The notes below the pieces were generated by a model. It saw only the letters and a program-made list of their open reading frames with translations, made no database searches and was not told the DNA's origin. This document shows positions 1 to 5,252 of a stretch of DNA of 5,252 nt, in pieces (positions within the stretch are counted from its first letter, which is position 1; each line of letters opens with the position of its first letter). Source of the DNA: Lachnospiraceae bacterium UBA1755 (GTDB lineage: Bacteria; Bacillota; Clostridia; Lachnospirales; Lachnospiraceae). The stretch spans positions 1 through 5,252 of the forward strand of contig DCHJ01000038.1 of assembly GCA_002314805.1 (NCBI GenBank), read 5' to 3'. The translations under genes were made by a program, and so were the position numbers.

Positions 1-249
1 CCTGACAGACCGCTGGATTTTATTGATGAAAACTGGTATATTCACTCAGACAGATCTGAAAGAAGTGTACGTATGTACGTGACCAGAAACTATAGTCAGG
101 AAAAGATATCTGCGCTCATAAGCAATCAGCCTTCGGATGCTGAATACAGGCTGTATTGTGATACTGTCATAGAAAACAACGGTACAATTAAGGAGTTGGA
201 AGATAACATAGATGAAGCTCTTAAGTATTGCAAGCGGCAGCAGCGGTAA
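1..249 (+). CDS. coaE: Dephospho-CoA kinase, C-terminal part (5' end outside window)
   Basis: Frame 1 is open from the first base to a TAA at 247-249, giving 82 residues of a protein that starts upstream. CoaE phosphorylates the 3'-hydroxyl of the ribose of dephospho-CoA with ATP, the last step of CoA synthesis in the cytoplasm. The visible part matches the end of the family: an arginine-rich lid stretch (R18, R21, R24, R29), then NYSQEKI, then ISNQPS with the conserved Q43, and finally CDTVIENNG (residues 53-61), the typical D-x-V-I-x-N-x-G strand. A charged helix follows to the end. The N-terminal P-loop is not in view. The last 38 nt overlap the next gene, a metallo-hydrolase, in another frame, which suggests co-transcription. 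The assignment rests on the C-terminal third to half only, but the motif order is specific. Confidence 0.85.
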   Translation, partial: PDRPLDFIDENWYIHSDRSERSVRMYVTRNYSQEKISALISNQPSDAEYRLYCDTVIENNGTIKELEDNIDEALKYCKRQQR

Positions 250-1009
250 TTCAATATATGTAGGCAGCAATTATACAAATATTCTTGTGGATGCCGGTAT
301 CAGCGGCAAAAGGATCGAGGAGGGACTCAGGCGTATTGCACTGGGATGCAGTGATATCAATGCCATATGCATCACTCATGAGCATTCAGATCACATCAGG
401 GCTCTGGGAGTCCTATCCAGAAGGTATGAGATCCCCATATACGCGACTCAGGGTACTATTGACGCGATACTTGATGACATGTCGCTGGGAGTAATACCGG
501 GCAGCCTTTTTCATACGATCAATGCGGATGAGGAATTCATGATAGGTGATATACGTGTACATCCCTTTTCAATCTATCATGATGCAGCTGATCCGGTGGC
601 ATACCGCTTTTCATGTGACGGAAAAAAGATCGGTATCGCTACGGATATAGGACATTATGATGACTATATCATTAATGAGCTGACTGGACTTAATGCTGTA
701 TTGCTTGAATCCAACCATGATATCAGGATGCTGGAGGCGGGCTCTTATCCTTATTATCTTAAGAGGAGGATATTAGGTGACAGCGGACATCTCAGTAACG
801 AGAACTGCGGCAAGCTGATCTGTAAGATAATCAACGATGATATGAAGGGAATATTCCTTGGACATCTGAGCAAAGAGAATAATTATCCCGAGCTTGCCTA
901 TGAGGCAGTCAGATGTGAGATATCTCAGGATCCCTGTAAGTATATGCCTGATGATCTCAATATCACAGTAGCAAGACGGGAATGTCCTTCGTGTTATCTG
1001 GAAATATGA
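212..1009 (+). CDS. yycJ: YycJ/WalJ-type MBL-fold metallo-hydrolase
   Basis: This 265-residue protein is about the family's usual length (B. subtilis YycJ is of similar size). It starts with the hallmark SIASGSSGNSIYVGS (residues 5-19), followed by LVDAGISGKRIEEGL. The metal-binding motif THEHSDH is at 55-61 (H56, H58, D60, H61). Further expected ligand or active-site regions are H123 in IYHDAADP, D145 in ATDIGH, ESNHD at 166-170, H193 in GHLSNEN and H218 in LGHLSKENN. The family is cytoplasmic and thought to be a nuclease-like hydrolase; in Bacillus it sits in the walRK locus, but here it follows coaE. The substrate is not known from the sequence. The ATG at 212 is chosen because the conserved N-terminal strand begins there. 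It lies inside coaE, with a weak GGAAG at 198-202 at normal spacing and a stronger AAGGAG at 190-195 that is rather distant (16 nt). No intrinsic terminator follows the TGA. Confidence 0.93.
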   Translation: MKLLSIASGSSGNSIYVGSNYTNILVDAGISGKRIEEGLRRIALGCSDINAICITHEHSDHIRALGVLSRRYEIPIYATQGTIDAILDDMSLGVIPGSLFHTINADEEFMIGDIRVHPFSIYHDAADPVAYRFSCDGKKIGIATDIGHYDDYIINELTGLNAVLLESNHDIRMLEAGSYPYYLKRRILGDSGHLSNENCGKLICKIINDDMKGIFLGHLSKENNYPELAYEAVRCEISQDPCKYMPDDLNITVARRECPSCYLEI

Positions 1010-1016
1010 GATGTGG

Positions 1017-1044
1017 TGTACAATAACACAATTTATGGTATAAT
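1017..1044 (+). promoter_or_regulatory. Predicted sigma-A promoter of nrdR-yqeG, extended -10
   Basis: A perfect TATAAT at 1039-1044 is preceded by TGG (1036-1038), making an extended -10 (TGnTATAAT). The best -35 candidate is TGTACA at 1017-1022 (4 of 6 to TTGACA) with a 16-nt spacer. Transcription would start near 1051, giving a leader of about 50 nt before the nrdR start. The site lies just past the yycJ stop. It is predicted from sequence only. The segment between -35 and -10 contains a weak NrdR-box-like stretch described in the findings. Confidence 0.6.
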
Positions 1045-1047
1045 TTT

Positions 1048-1075
1048 CCTCAGGTGTTATCAAAACCTGCGGTTT
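1048..1075 (+). other. Possible leader hairpins upstream of nrdR
   Basis: In the predicted 5' leader, CCTCAGGT (1048-1055) can pair with ACCTGCGG (1065-1072), seven pairs with one mismatch around a 9-nt loop. The alternative AAACC-TGC-GGTTT (1063-1075) is a smaller hairpin that reuses the same bases, so the two exclude each other. No U-run follows, so this is not a classical terminator. The stems are short and may have no function; the nrdR ribosome binding site (1089-1094) lies outside both. Confidence 0.2.
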
Positions 1076-1100
1076 CTATATTAAAAGTGGAGGGATTAGT

Positions 1101-1553
1101 ATGAAGTGTCCGTTTTGCAATACACCAGACACAAAGGTCATAGATTCAAGACCGGCTGAAGATAATGCTTCGATAAGAAGACGCCGTCAGTGCATCAAAT
1201 GCAACAAGAGATTCACGACCTATGAGAAGCTCGAGACCATGCCGCTTATGGTTATTAAGAAAGACAATACCCGAGAGCCTTATGACAGAAGCAAGATCGA
1301 GGCTGGAATTATACGATCATGCCACAAGCGACCGGTTTCTTCGCAGCAGGTAGAGGATATTGTAAATGATATTGAGAACAGGGTGTTCAGCCTTGAAGAG
1401 CGTGAGATCCCGACTTCGGTGATCGGCGAGATGGTTATGGACAGACTTAAAAACCTTGATGAGGTCGCTTATGTCAGATTTGCTTCTGTATACCGCGAGT
1501 TCAAGGATGTCAACACATTTATGAGTGTCATTGAGGCAATGCTTAAGAATTAA
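1101..1553 (+). CDS. nrdR: Transcriptional repressor NrdR
   Basis: NrdR represses ribonucleotide reductase genes by binding tandem NrdR boxes in their promoters, sensing ATP/dATP through an ATP-cone. The 150 residues are the normal family length. An N-terminal zinc ribbon has CPFC (C3, C6) and CIKC (C31, C34), with DSRPAEDNASIRRRR between them (residues 15-29) carrying the basic DNA-contacting part. RFTTYEKLE (37-45) links to the ATP-cone, about residues 47-138, with VIKKDNTREPYDRSKIEAGI, and the protein ends with the usual VYREFKDVNTF (130-140). The ATG is well supported by GGAGGG at 1089-1094 with a 6-nt spacer. The stop overlaps the start of the yqeG gene (TAATG), so the two are translationally coupled. 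No ribonucleotide reductase gene is in the window, so its targets lie elsewhere. Confidence 0.98.
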   Translation: MKCPFCNTPDTKVIDSRPAEDNASIRRRRQCIKCNKRFTTYEKLETMPLMVIKKDNTREPYDRSKIEAGIIRSCHKRPVSSQQVEDIVNDIENRVFSLEEREIPTSVIGEMVMDRLKNLDEVAYVRFASVYREFKDVNTFMSVIEAMLKN

Positions 1554-2065
1554 TGTGCTTATTCCCAAAAGCTGAATATTCAAGTACGTATGAGATACCC
1601 TTCGGGCGCCTTTACAGGCAGGGCGTCCGGGGGGTTATATTTGATATAGACAATACGCTGGTGCTGCATGATGCTCCGGCAGACGAGAGGAGCATTGCTC
1701 TTTTCAGATCACTTGATGAGATTGGCCTTAGGAGCGCTATCATCTCCAACAATGACGAACCGCGTGTACGTCTGTTTGCCGAAGCTGTCGGCTGCGATAC
1801 CTATGTATATAAGGCCGGTAAGCCTGATAAGGCAGGATATCTGAAGGCAGCAGAGCTTATGGCGCTTTCGGCAGATGAGGTGGTCTTTGTGGGTGACCAG
1901 CTGTTTACTGACATCTGGGGTGCCAACAGGGCCGGAATATTCTCAATACTGGTAGGCGCGCTTGGACCGGAGATTTATTTTCATATCACACTGAAGAGAA
2001 TACTTGAAGCCCCTGTCAGGCTCGCATATAAGATTTTCGGAAGAAATAACAGGTTAATTACTTGA
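1553..2065 (+). CDS. yqeG: YqeG family HAD-IIIA type phosphatase
   Basis: This 170-residue protein has the small HAD-IIIA fold without a large cap. Motif I is GVIFDIDNTLV, with the nucleophile D31 and acid D33. Motif II is SAIISNN (S65), motif III is the lysine in AGKP (K90), and motif IV is VFVGDQLFTDIWGANRAG (D115, D120). The N-terminal segment with YEIPFGRLYRQGVRG is typical of YqeG. The family is related to phosphatidylglycerophosphate phosphatases (Gep4/plant PGPP1), so a role in phospholipid head-group dephosphorylation is possible, but the substrate is unproven. The ATG overlaps the nrdR stop by one base, and no good SD is visible directly upstream (sequence there is GCAATGCTTAAGAAT), so translation probably relies on coupling to nrdR. 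The C-terminus is basic (KIFGRNNR), which might favour membrane association. The stop lies inside the efp promoter. Confidence 0.93.
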   Translation: MCLFPKAEYSSTYEIPFGRLYRQGVRGVIFDIDNTLVLHDAPADERSIALFRSLDEIGLRSAIISNNDEPRVRLFAEAVGCDTYVYKAGKPDKAGYLKAAELMALSADEVVFVGDQLFTDIWGANRAGIFSILVGALGPEIYFHITLKRILEAPVRLAYKIFGRNNRLIT

Positions 2066-2090
2066 TTAGACAATGAATATATAGTACAAT
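2062..2090 (+). promoter_or_regulatory. Predicted sigma-A promoter of efp-argS
   Basis: TTGATT at 2062-2067 (4 of 6 to TTGACA) and TACAAT at 2085-2090 (5 of 6 to TATAAT) are separated by the optimal 17 nt. The -35 overlaps the yqeG stop codon (TGA at 2063-2065). Transcription would begin around 2097, leaving a leader of roughly 30 nt with the AGGGAGGA ribosome binding site near 2114-2121. This is the best -35/-10 pair in the window. It is a prediction from sequence. Confidence 0.65.
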
Positions 2091-2128
2091 TAACCAGTTA
2101 ATGCAATAAAAATAGGGAGGACTGCTTT

Positions 2129-2686
2129 ATGATATCAGCAGGCGATTTTAAGAATGGTTTAACACTTGATATGGATGGACAGGTATTCCAGATTGTGGAA
2201 TTCCAGCATGTAAAGCCCGGCAAGGGAGCTGCTTTCGTGCGTACAAAGCTCAGGAATGTCATCACCGGTGGTGTTGTTGAGAAGACTTTCAGACCTACTG
2301 AGAAGTTTCCTTCAGCACGTATCGACCGTGTTGAAATGCAGTACCTTTATGCCGATGGCGATATGTTCAACTTTATGAACACAGAAAACTATGAGCAGAT
2401 CTCTCTTAATCAGGAGACTATCGGAGACGCACTCAAATTCGTTAAGGAAAACGATATGTGCAAGATATGTTCATACAACGGCAATGTATTCTCTGTTGAG
2501 CCGCCTCTTTTCGTTGAACTTGAGGTAACAGATACTGAACCGGGTATCGCAGGAAATACAGCAACCAATGCAACCAAGCCTGCAACAGTTGAGACAGGTG
2601 CTCAGGTCATGGTACCGCTCTTTGTTAACATCGGTGATAAGCTCAAGATCGATACAAGGACAGGTGAGTATTTATCACGTGTCTGA
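2129..2686 (+). CDS. efp: Translation elongation factor P
   Basis: EF-P binds between the P and E sites of the ribosome and relieves stalling at consecutive prolines. The 185 residues match the family length. Domain I (about 1-64) is a KOW-like barrel with the tip loop HVKPGKGAAFVRTKLRN; K32 in PGKG is the position modified in family members (5-aminopentanol in B. subtilis, beta-lysyl in E. coli). The loop is of the Bacillus type, so a Bacillus-like modification is possible, but no modifying enzyme is in the window. Two OB-fold domains follow, with MQYLYADGDMFNFMNTENYEQ (about 70-90) and PLFVELEVTDTEPGIAGNTA (about 126-145), ending in GDKLKIDTRTGEYLSRV, the usual C-terminal signature. The ATG has a strong AGGGAGGA SD with 7-8 nt spacing. 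It is likely co-transcribed with argS. Confidence 0.98.
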   Translation: MISAGDFKNGLTLDMDGQVFQIVEFQHVKPGKGAAFVRTKLRNVITGGVVEKTFRPTEKFPSARIDRVEMQYLYADGDMFNFMNTENYEQISLNQETIGDALKFVKENDMCKICSYNGNVFSVEPPLFVELEVTDTEPGIAGNTATNATKPATVETGAQVMVPLFVNIGDKLKIDTRTGEYLSRV

Positions 2687-2714
2687 TCAATAATTCCTTC
2701 AGGAGTCCGGTACA

Positions 2715-4412
2715 ATGAAGAAAATGACATCTATCATCAAGGAACAGCTCAAAGCGGCTTTTGCTCAGGCTGGAATTGATGAATCATACGCGCGGGTCGG
2801 GCTGTCTGACAGACCTGACCTGTGTGAGTACCAGTGCAACGGCTGTCTTGCCGCAGCAAAGGTACTGCACAGGAATCCGATGGAGCTGGCGGCTCAGGTA
2901 TGCGGGTTTCTAAGAAACAGTTCTGATTTCGAAAGTGTGGAGGCTGCAGCCCCGGGGTTTATCAATCTGAAGCTTTCGGGAGAGGCACTGTCTTTTTTTG
3001 TCAGACAGATGGCAGAAGACGAAAAGCACGGTATCGAGCAGGATGAGTGCAAAACCATAATCGTTGACTATGGCGGTGCCAATGTTGCCAAACCGCTCCA
3101 TATCGGTCATCTCAGATCCGCGATCATCGGAGAGAGCATCAAACGTTTAGGCAGCTATATGGGCAATAAGTGCATAGGTGATGTGCATCTGGGGGACTGG
3201 GGTCTGCAGATGGGTCTTATCATCGAAATGATGCCTGAGGGGCCGATAACGATCGATCAGCTTGAGAAGATTTATCCGGCTGCATCCGCAAGAGCAAAGG
3301 AGGATCCGGAATTTGCAGGGCGTGCACATCAGAAGACTCTGCTCCTTCAGAGCGGTGACCCTGAATGCAGAGCAAAGTGGGATCAGATCATGCAGGTCTC
3401 ACTTGAGGATCTCAAAAAGAACTATGACAGACTCAATGTCAGCTTTGAATTATGGAACGGTGAATCGACCGTCAATGACCTTATTCCCCCGCTGGTAAAC
3501 AGTCTGGCAGAAAAGGGTATTGCATATGAGTCTGAAGGTGCACTCGTTGTTGATGTGGCTGAGCCTGAGGATAAGAAGGAGATACCGCCCTGTATAGTAC
3601 GTAAATCGGATGGTGCAGCTCTGTATGCGACGAGCGATCTTGCTACTCTTGAACAGCGTGAGACACTTTTTGACCCGGATGCGTATATCTATATAACCGA
3701 TAAACGTCAGGCGATGCATTTCCTTCAGGTGTTCCGCACAGCCAGAAAGGCAGGGATCGTACCCGCGGAGCATACTCTTACACATATCGGCTTCGGTACT
3801 ATGAACGGCAGGGACGGAAAGCCCTTCAAGACCCGCTCCGGCGGTGTTATGAGACTGGAGGAGCTGCTTGATGATACCAATGAGGCTGTTTATAACAGAA
3901 TAAGAGAAAACAGGGAGATATCCGAGGAAGAGGCCATGAGGACTGCAAAGATCGTCGGGCTTGCCGCTATCAAGTACGGTGACCTGTCAAATCAGGCTTC
4001 CAAGGATTATGTCTTTGATATAGAGAGATTTACTTCCTTTGAGGGGAACACAGGGCCGTATATCCTGTATACCATCGTAAGGATCAAATCAATTCTTGCA
4101 AAATCGGAGATGGCTTTCGGTGCGGGTGATATCTGCCCATACCGTACTCCGGCCGAGAAAAAGCTTGAGCTTGCTCTTGTAAGCTATGCAGAAGTAATGG
4201 ACACTGCATGGAAGGAGCTTGCGCCGCATAAGATATGTCAGTATATCTATGGTGTGGCAGATGCTTTCAACACCTTCTATCACGAGGTCAAGATACTTTC
4301 TGAGCCTGATGAGGTGCTGAGGAGATCTTACCTTGCATTGATAAAGCTCACCATGGATATCCTGCTTGACAGTATTCATGTGCTTGGCTTTGAGGCTCCG
4401 GACAGGATGTAA
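2715..4412 (+). CDS. argS: Arginyl-tRNA synthetase
   Basis: ArgS charges tRNA-Arg with arginine using ATP; as known for the family, amino-acid activation needs the tRNA present. The 565 residues are a normal class Ia length. The N-terminal additional (Add-1) domain, about 5-86, includes LSDRPDLCEYQCNG and AAPGFINLKL. The catalytic Rossmann domain carries the HIGH motif in GGANVAKPLHIGHLRS (H129-H132), then GDVHLGDWGLQMG (155-167), RKSDGAALYATSDLA (296-310) and YITDKRQAMHF (326-336). The KMSKS-equivalent loop is DGKPFKTRSGGV (367-378), the usual degenerate form in ArgS. The alpha-helical DALR anticodon-binding domain runs from about 447 to the end. ATG 2715 is preferred over the ATG at 2724 because AGGAG at 2701-2705 lies 9 nt upstream. 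The gap after efp is 28 nt without a terminator, suggesting an operon. The last codons are part of a short degenerate tandem repeat, but the C-terminus (GFEAPDRM) is family-typical. Confidence 0.98.
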   Translation: MKKMTSIIKEQLKAAFAQAGIDESYARVGLSDRPDLCEYQCNGCLAAAKVLHRNPMELAAQVCGFLRNSSDFESVEAAAPGFINLKLSGEALSFFVRQMAEDEKHGIEQDECKTIIVDYGGANVAKPLHIGHLRSAIIGESIKRLGSYMGNKCIGDVHLGDWGLQMGLIIEMMPEGPITIDQLEKIYPAASARAKEDPEFAGRAHQKTLLLQSGDPECRAKWDQIMQVSLEDLKKNYDRLNVSFELWNGESTVNDLIPPLVNSLAEKGIAYESEGALVVDVAEPEDKKEIPPCIVRKSDGAALYATSDLATLEQRETLFDPDAYIYITDKRQAMHFLQVFRTARKAGIVPAEHTLTHIGFGTMNGRDGKPFKTRSGGVMRLEELLDDTNEAVYNRIRENREISEEEAMRTAKIVGLAAIKYGDLSNQASKDYVFDIERFTSFEGNTGPYILYTIVRIKSILAKSEMAFGAGDICPYRTPAEKKLELALVSYAEVMDTAWKELAPHKICQYIYGVADAFNTFYHEVKILSEPDEVLRRSYLALIKLTMDILLDSIHVLGFEAPDRM

Positions 4413-4450
4413 GGCTCCATACAGGCTTTGAGGCTTCGTACAGAATGTGT
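4386..4450 (+). repeat. Degenerate 19-bp tandem repeat across the argS stop
   Basis: Three consecutive 19-nt units can be read: ggctccggacaggatgtaa (4394-4412), ggctccatacaggctttga (4413-4431) and ggcttcgtacagaatgtgt (4432-4450). Pairwise identity is about 13-14 of 19, with a shared core GGCTYCNNACAG. A partial unit, ggctttga, precedes them at 4386-4393. At a 38-nt offset, 4386-4410 and 4424-4448 agree at 22 of 25 positions. The first unit includes the end of argS and its TAA. It is probably a local duplication by slippage that has since diverged; no coding or binding role is visible. Confidence 0.6.
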
Positions 4451-4465
4451 GATCCGGATATGATC

Positions 4466-4474
4466 TGGTATAAT
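4466..4474 (+). promoter_or_regulatory. Predicted extended -10 promoter of tig
   Basis: TGGTATAAT at 4466-4474 is a perfect extended -10, identical over nine bases to the one upstream of nrdR. No convincing -35 lies at normal distance (TGTGTG at 4446-4451 at best), which fits extended -10 promoters that depend little on -35. An imperfect inverted repeat, CCGGAT-ATG-ATCTGG (4454-4468), overlaps its upstream edge and could be an operator or simply chance. Transcription would start near 4481, about 32 nt before the tig start codon. Confidence 0.5.
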
Positions 4475-4500
4475 AATTATTAGCAACTCAATATAGAAAG

Positions 4501-4515
4501 AGGAGAAATGGAATG
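4501..4515 (+). promoter_or_regulatory. Ribosome binding site that decides the tig start
   Basis: AGGAG at 4501-4505 is followed by two ATG triplets in different frames. The one at 4508 is only 2 nt from the SD and reads ATG GAA TGA, a dead end. The one at 4513 is 7 nt away and opens the trigger factor frame, so it is taken as the true start. Confidence 0.8.
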
Positions 4516-5252
4516 AACGTTAAAGTTGACAAGTTAGAGAATAACATGGCTAAGATCGCTGTCACAGTTGCCGCTGCGGATTTTGCCAAAGCAGTAACCG
4601 AGAGCTATAACAGAAATAAAGGAAAGTATCCTTTACAGGGCTTCAGAAAGGGTCATGCACCCCAGAAGATGGTTGAAAATGCTTATGGTGAAGGCGTATT
4701 CTGGGAGGATGCAGTTAACCATATCATTGATTCTACATATGAGGACGCTCTGAAGGAGTCAGGTCTGGATGTTGTATCCAAAGCTAACTTTGACATTGCA
4801 GAGATAGGTAAGGACAAGGATTTTGTATATACTGCTGAGGTTGCAACAAGACCTGAGGTTGAACTCGGAGAGTACAAAGGAGTCGTTGCGGAAAAGGTTG
4901 ATGACAGTGTATCTGAAGAGGAAGTAGAAAAGGCACTTGAGCAGGAGCAGAAGAGAAATGCCCGTCTTATTACAGTAGCAGACCGCGCTGCAGCAGACGG
5001 AGATACTGTTATAATTGATTTTGACGGATCTGTTGATGAAGAGCATTTTGAGGGCGGTAAGGGAGAAGATTACTCTCTGGTACTCGGCTCTCATAACTTC
5101 GTTGATAACTTTGAGGAGCAGATCGCAGGCCATAATACCGGCGATGAGTTTGATGTAAATGTAACCTTCCCTGAGAATTACGGATCTGATAAGCTTGCAG
5201 GCAAGGCTGCTAAGTTTGCCGTTAAGCTTAAGGAGATCAAGACAGAGGAGCT
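4513..5252 (+). CDS. tig: Trigger factor, N-terminal part (3' end outside window)
   Basis: Trigger factor is the ribosome-associated chaperone that meets nascent chains at the exit tunnel near protein L23 and also has peptidyl-prolyl isomerase activity. The frame is open for 246 codons to the window edge; the whole family protein is usually about 430 residues, so a bit more than half is seen. The N-terminal ribosome-binding domain (about 1-115) holds the signature GFRKGHAP at 43-50, close to the GFRxGxxP ribosome-docking loop. The FKBP-type PPIase domain follows at about 154-243, with GDTVIIDFDG (163-172), FEGG, LVLGSHNFVDNFEEQIAGHNTGDE and VTFPENYGSDKLAGKAAKF. The C-terminal chaperone arms lie outside. 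It has its own predicted promoter and a good SD, so it is probably a separate transcription unit from argS, though read-through is possible because no terminator is visible between them. Confidence 0.97.
   Translation, partial: MNVKVDKLENNMAKIAVTVAAADFAKAVTESYNRNKGKYPLQGFRKGHAPQKMVENAYGEGVFWEDAVNHIIDSTYEDALKESGLDVVSKANFDIAEIGKDKDFVYTAEVATRPEVELGEYKGVVAEKVDDSVSEEEVEKALEQEQKRNARLITVADRAAADGDTVIIDFDGSVDEEHFEGGKGEDYSLVLGSHNFVDNFEEQIAGHNTGDEFDVNVTFPENYGSDKLAGKAAKFAVKLKEIKTEE

Noticed and set aside
46..270. 74-codon minus-strand open frame at the left edge
   Set aside because: It is antisense to the coaE C-terminal motifs, which are the better explanation.
991..1029. Inverted repeat GTGTTAT / ATAACAC around the yycJ stop as a terminator
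   Set aside because: Seven A/T-rich pairs with a 25-nt loop and no U-run; too weak for an intrinsic terminator, and the left arm is coding.
3450..3785. 111-codon minus-strand open frame inside argS, and other antisense frames at 773-1063, 1317-1583 and 4089-4379
   Set aside because: All lie opposite strongly conserved coding sequence and show no recognisable domain; they are shadows of the real genes.
4454..4480. Hairpin plus TATAATAATTATTA as an argS intrinsic terminator
   Set aside because: The stem is short and the downstream stretch is mixed A/T rather than a run of T; the TATAAT is better explained as the tig promoter.
4508..4516. Two-codon ORF ATG GAA TGA overlapping the tig start
   Set aside because: It is only 2 nt from the SD, encodes just Met-Glu, and is explained as chance next to the better placed ATG at 4513.
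4759..5133. 124-codon minus-strand open frame inside tig (also 4683-4877)
   Set aside because: It is antisense to a clear trigger factor frame, has no family resemblance I recognise, and has no supporting context.
1..5252. A previously undescribed multi-gene system
   Set aside because: Every long + strand frame belongs to a known housekeeping family with intact motifs, and the gaps are short and hold ordinary promoter or SD signals.

Overview
The window looks like an ordinary chromosomal housekeeping segment from a low-to-moderate GC member of the Clostridia, most likely a Lachnospiraceae (Butyrivibrio-like) bacterium. The reasons are strong AGGAGG-type ribosome binding sites, sigma-A promoters with TATAAT boxes, a Bacillus-type EF-P with a PGKG loop, and protein sequences that read like Lachnospiraceae versions. 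The family-level placement is inference from remembered protein style, not from a search. All genes are on the + strand and fill nearly the whole window; no stretch over 300 bases lacks a gene.

Left part (1-1009): the 3' end of coaE (dephospho-CoA kinase, last step of CoA synthesis) overlaps by 38 nt the start of a YycJ/WalJ-type metallo-beta-lactamase-fold hydrolase. Middle-left (1010-2065): after a 91-nt gap with an extended -10 promoter and a small leader hairpin comes nrdR, the zinc-finger/ATP-cone repressor of ribonucleotide reductase genes. It is joined by a TAATG stop/start overlap to a YqeG-family HAD phosphatase. Middle-right (2066-4412): a consensus-like promoter (TTGATT, 17 nt, TACAAT) begins right at the yqeG stop and drives efp (elongation factor P). 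argS (arginyl-tRNA synthetase) follows 28 nt later with its own SD, so the two probably form a translation operon. Right end (4413-5252): a short degenerate 19-bp tandem repeat straddles the argS stop. A second extended -10 promoter then precedes tig (trigger factor), which runs off the window after 246 codons.

The common theme is core growth: CoA supply, dNTP-supply control, translation elongation, tRNA charging and nascent-chain folding. I found no mobile element, CRISPR array, tRNA, rRNA, toxin-antitoxin or defence gene, and no credible novel multi-gene system. The second-look items are small: the tandem repeat that partly re-copies the argS tail, the coaE/yycJ overlap, the matched extended -10 promoters, a possible weak NrdR-box-like site in the nrdR promoter, and a leader with two mutually exclusive hairpins.
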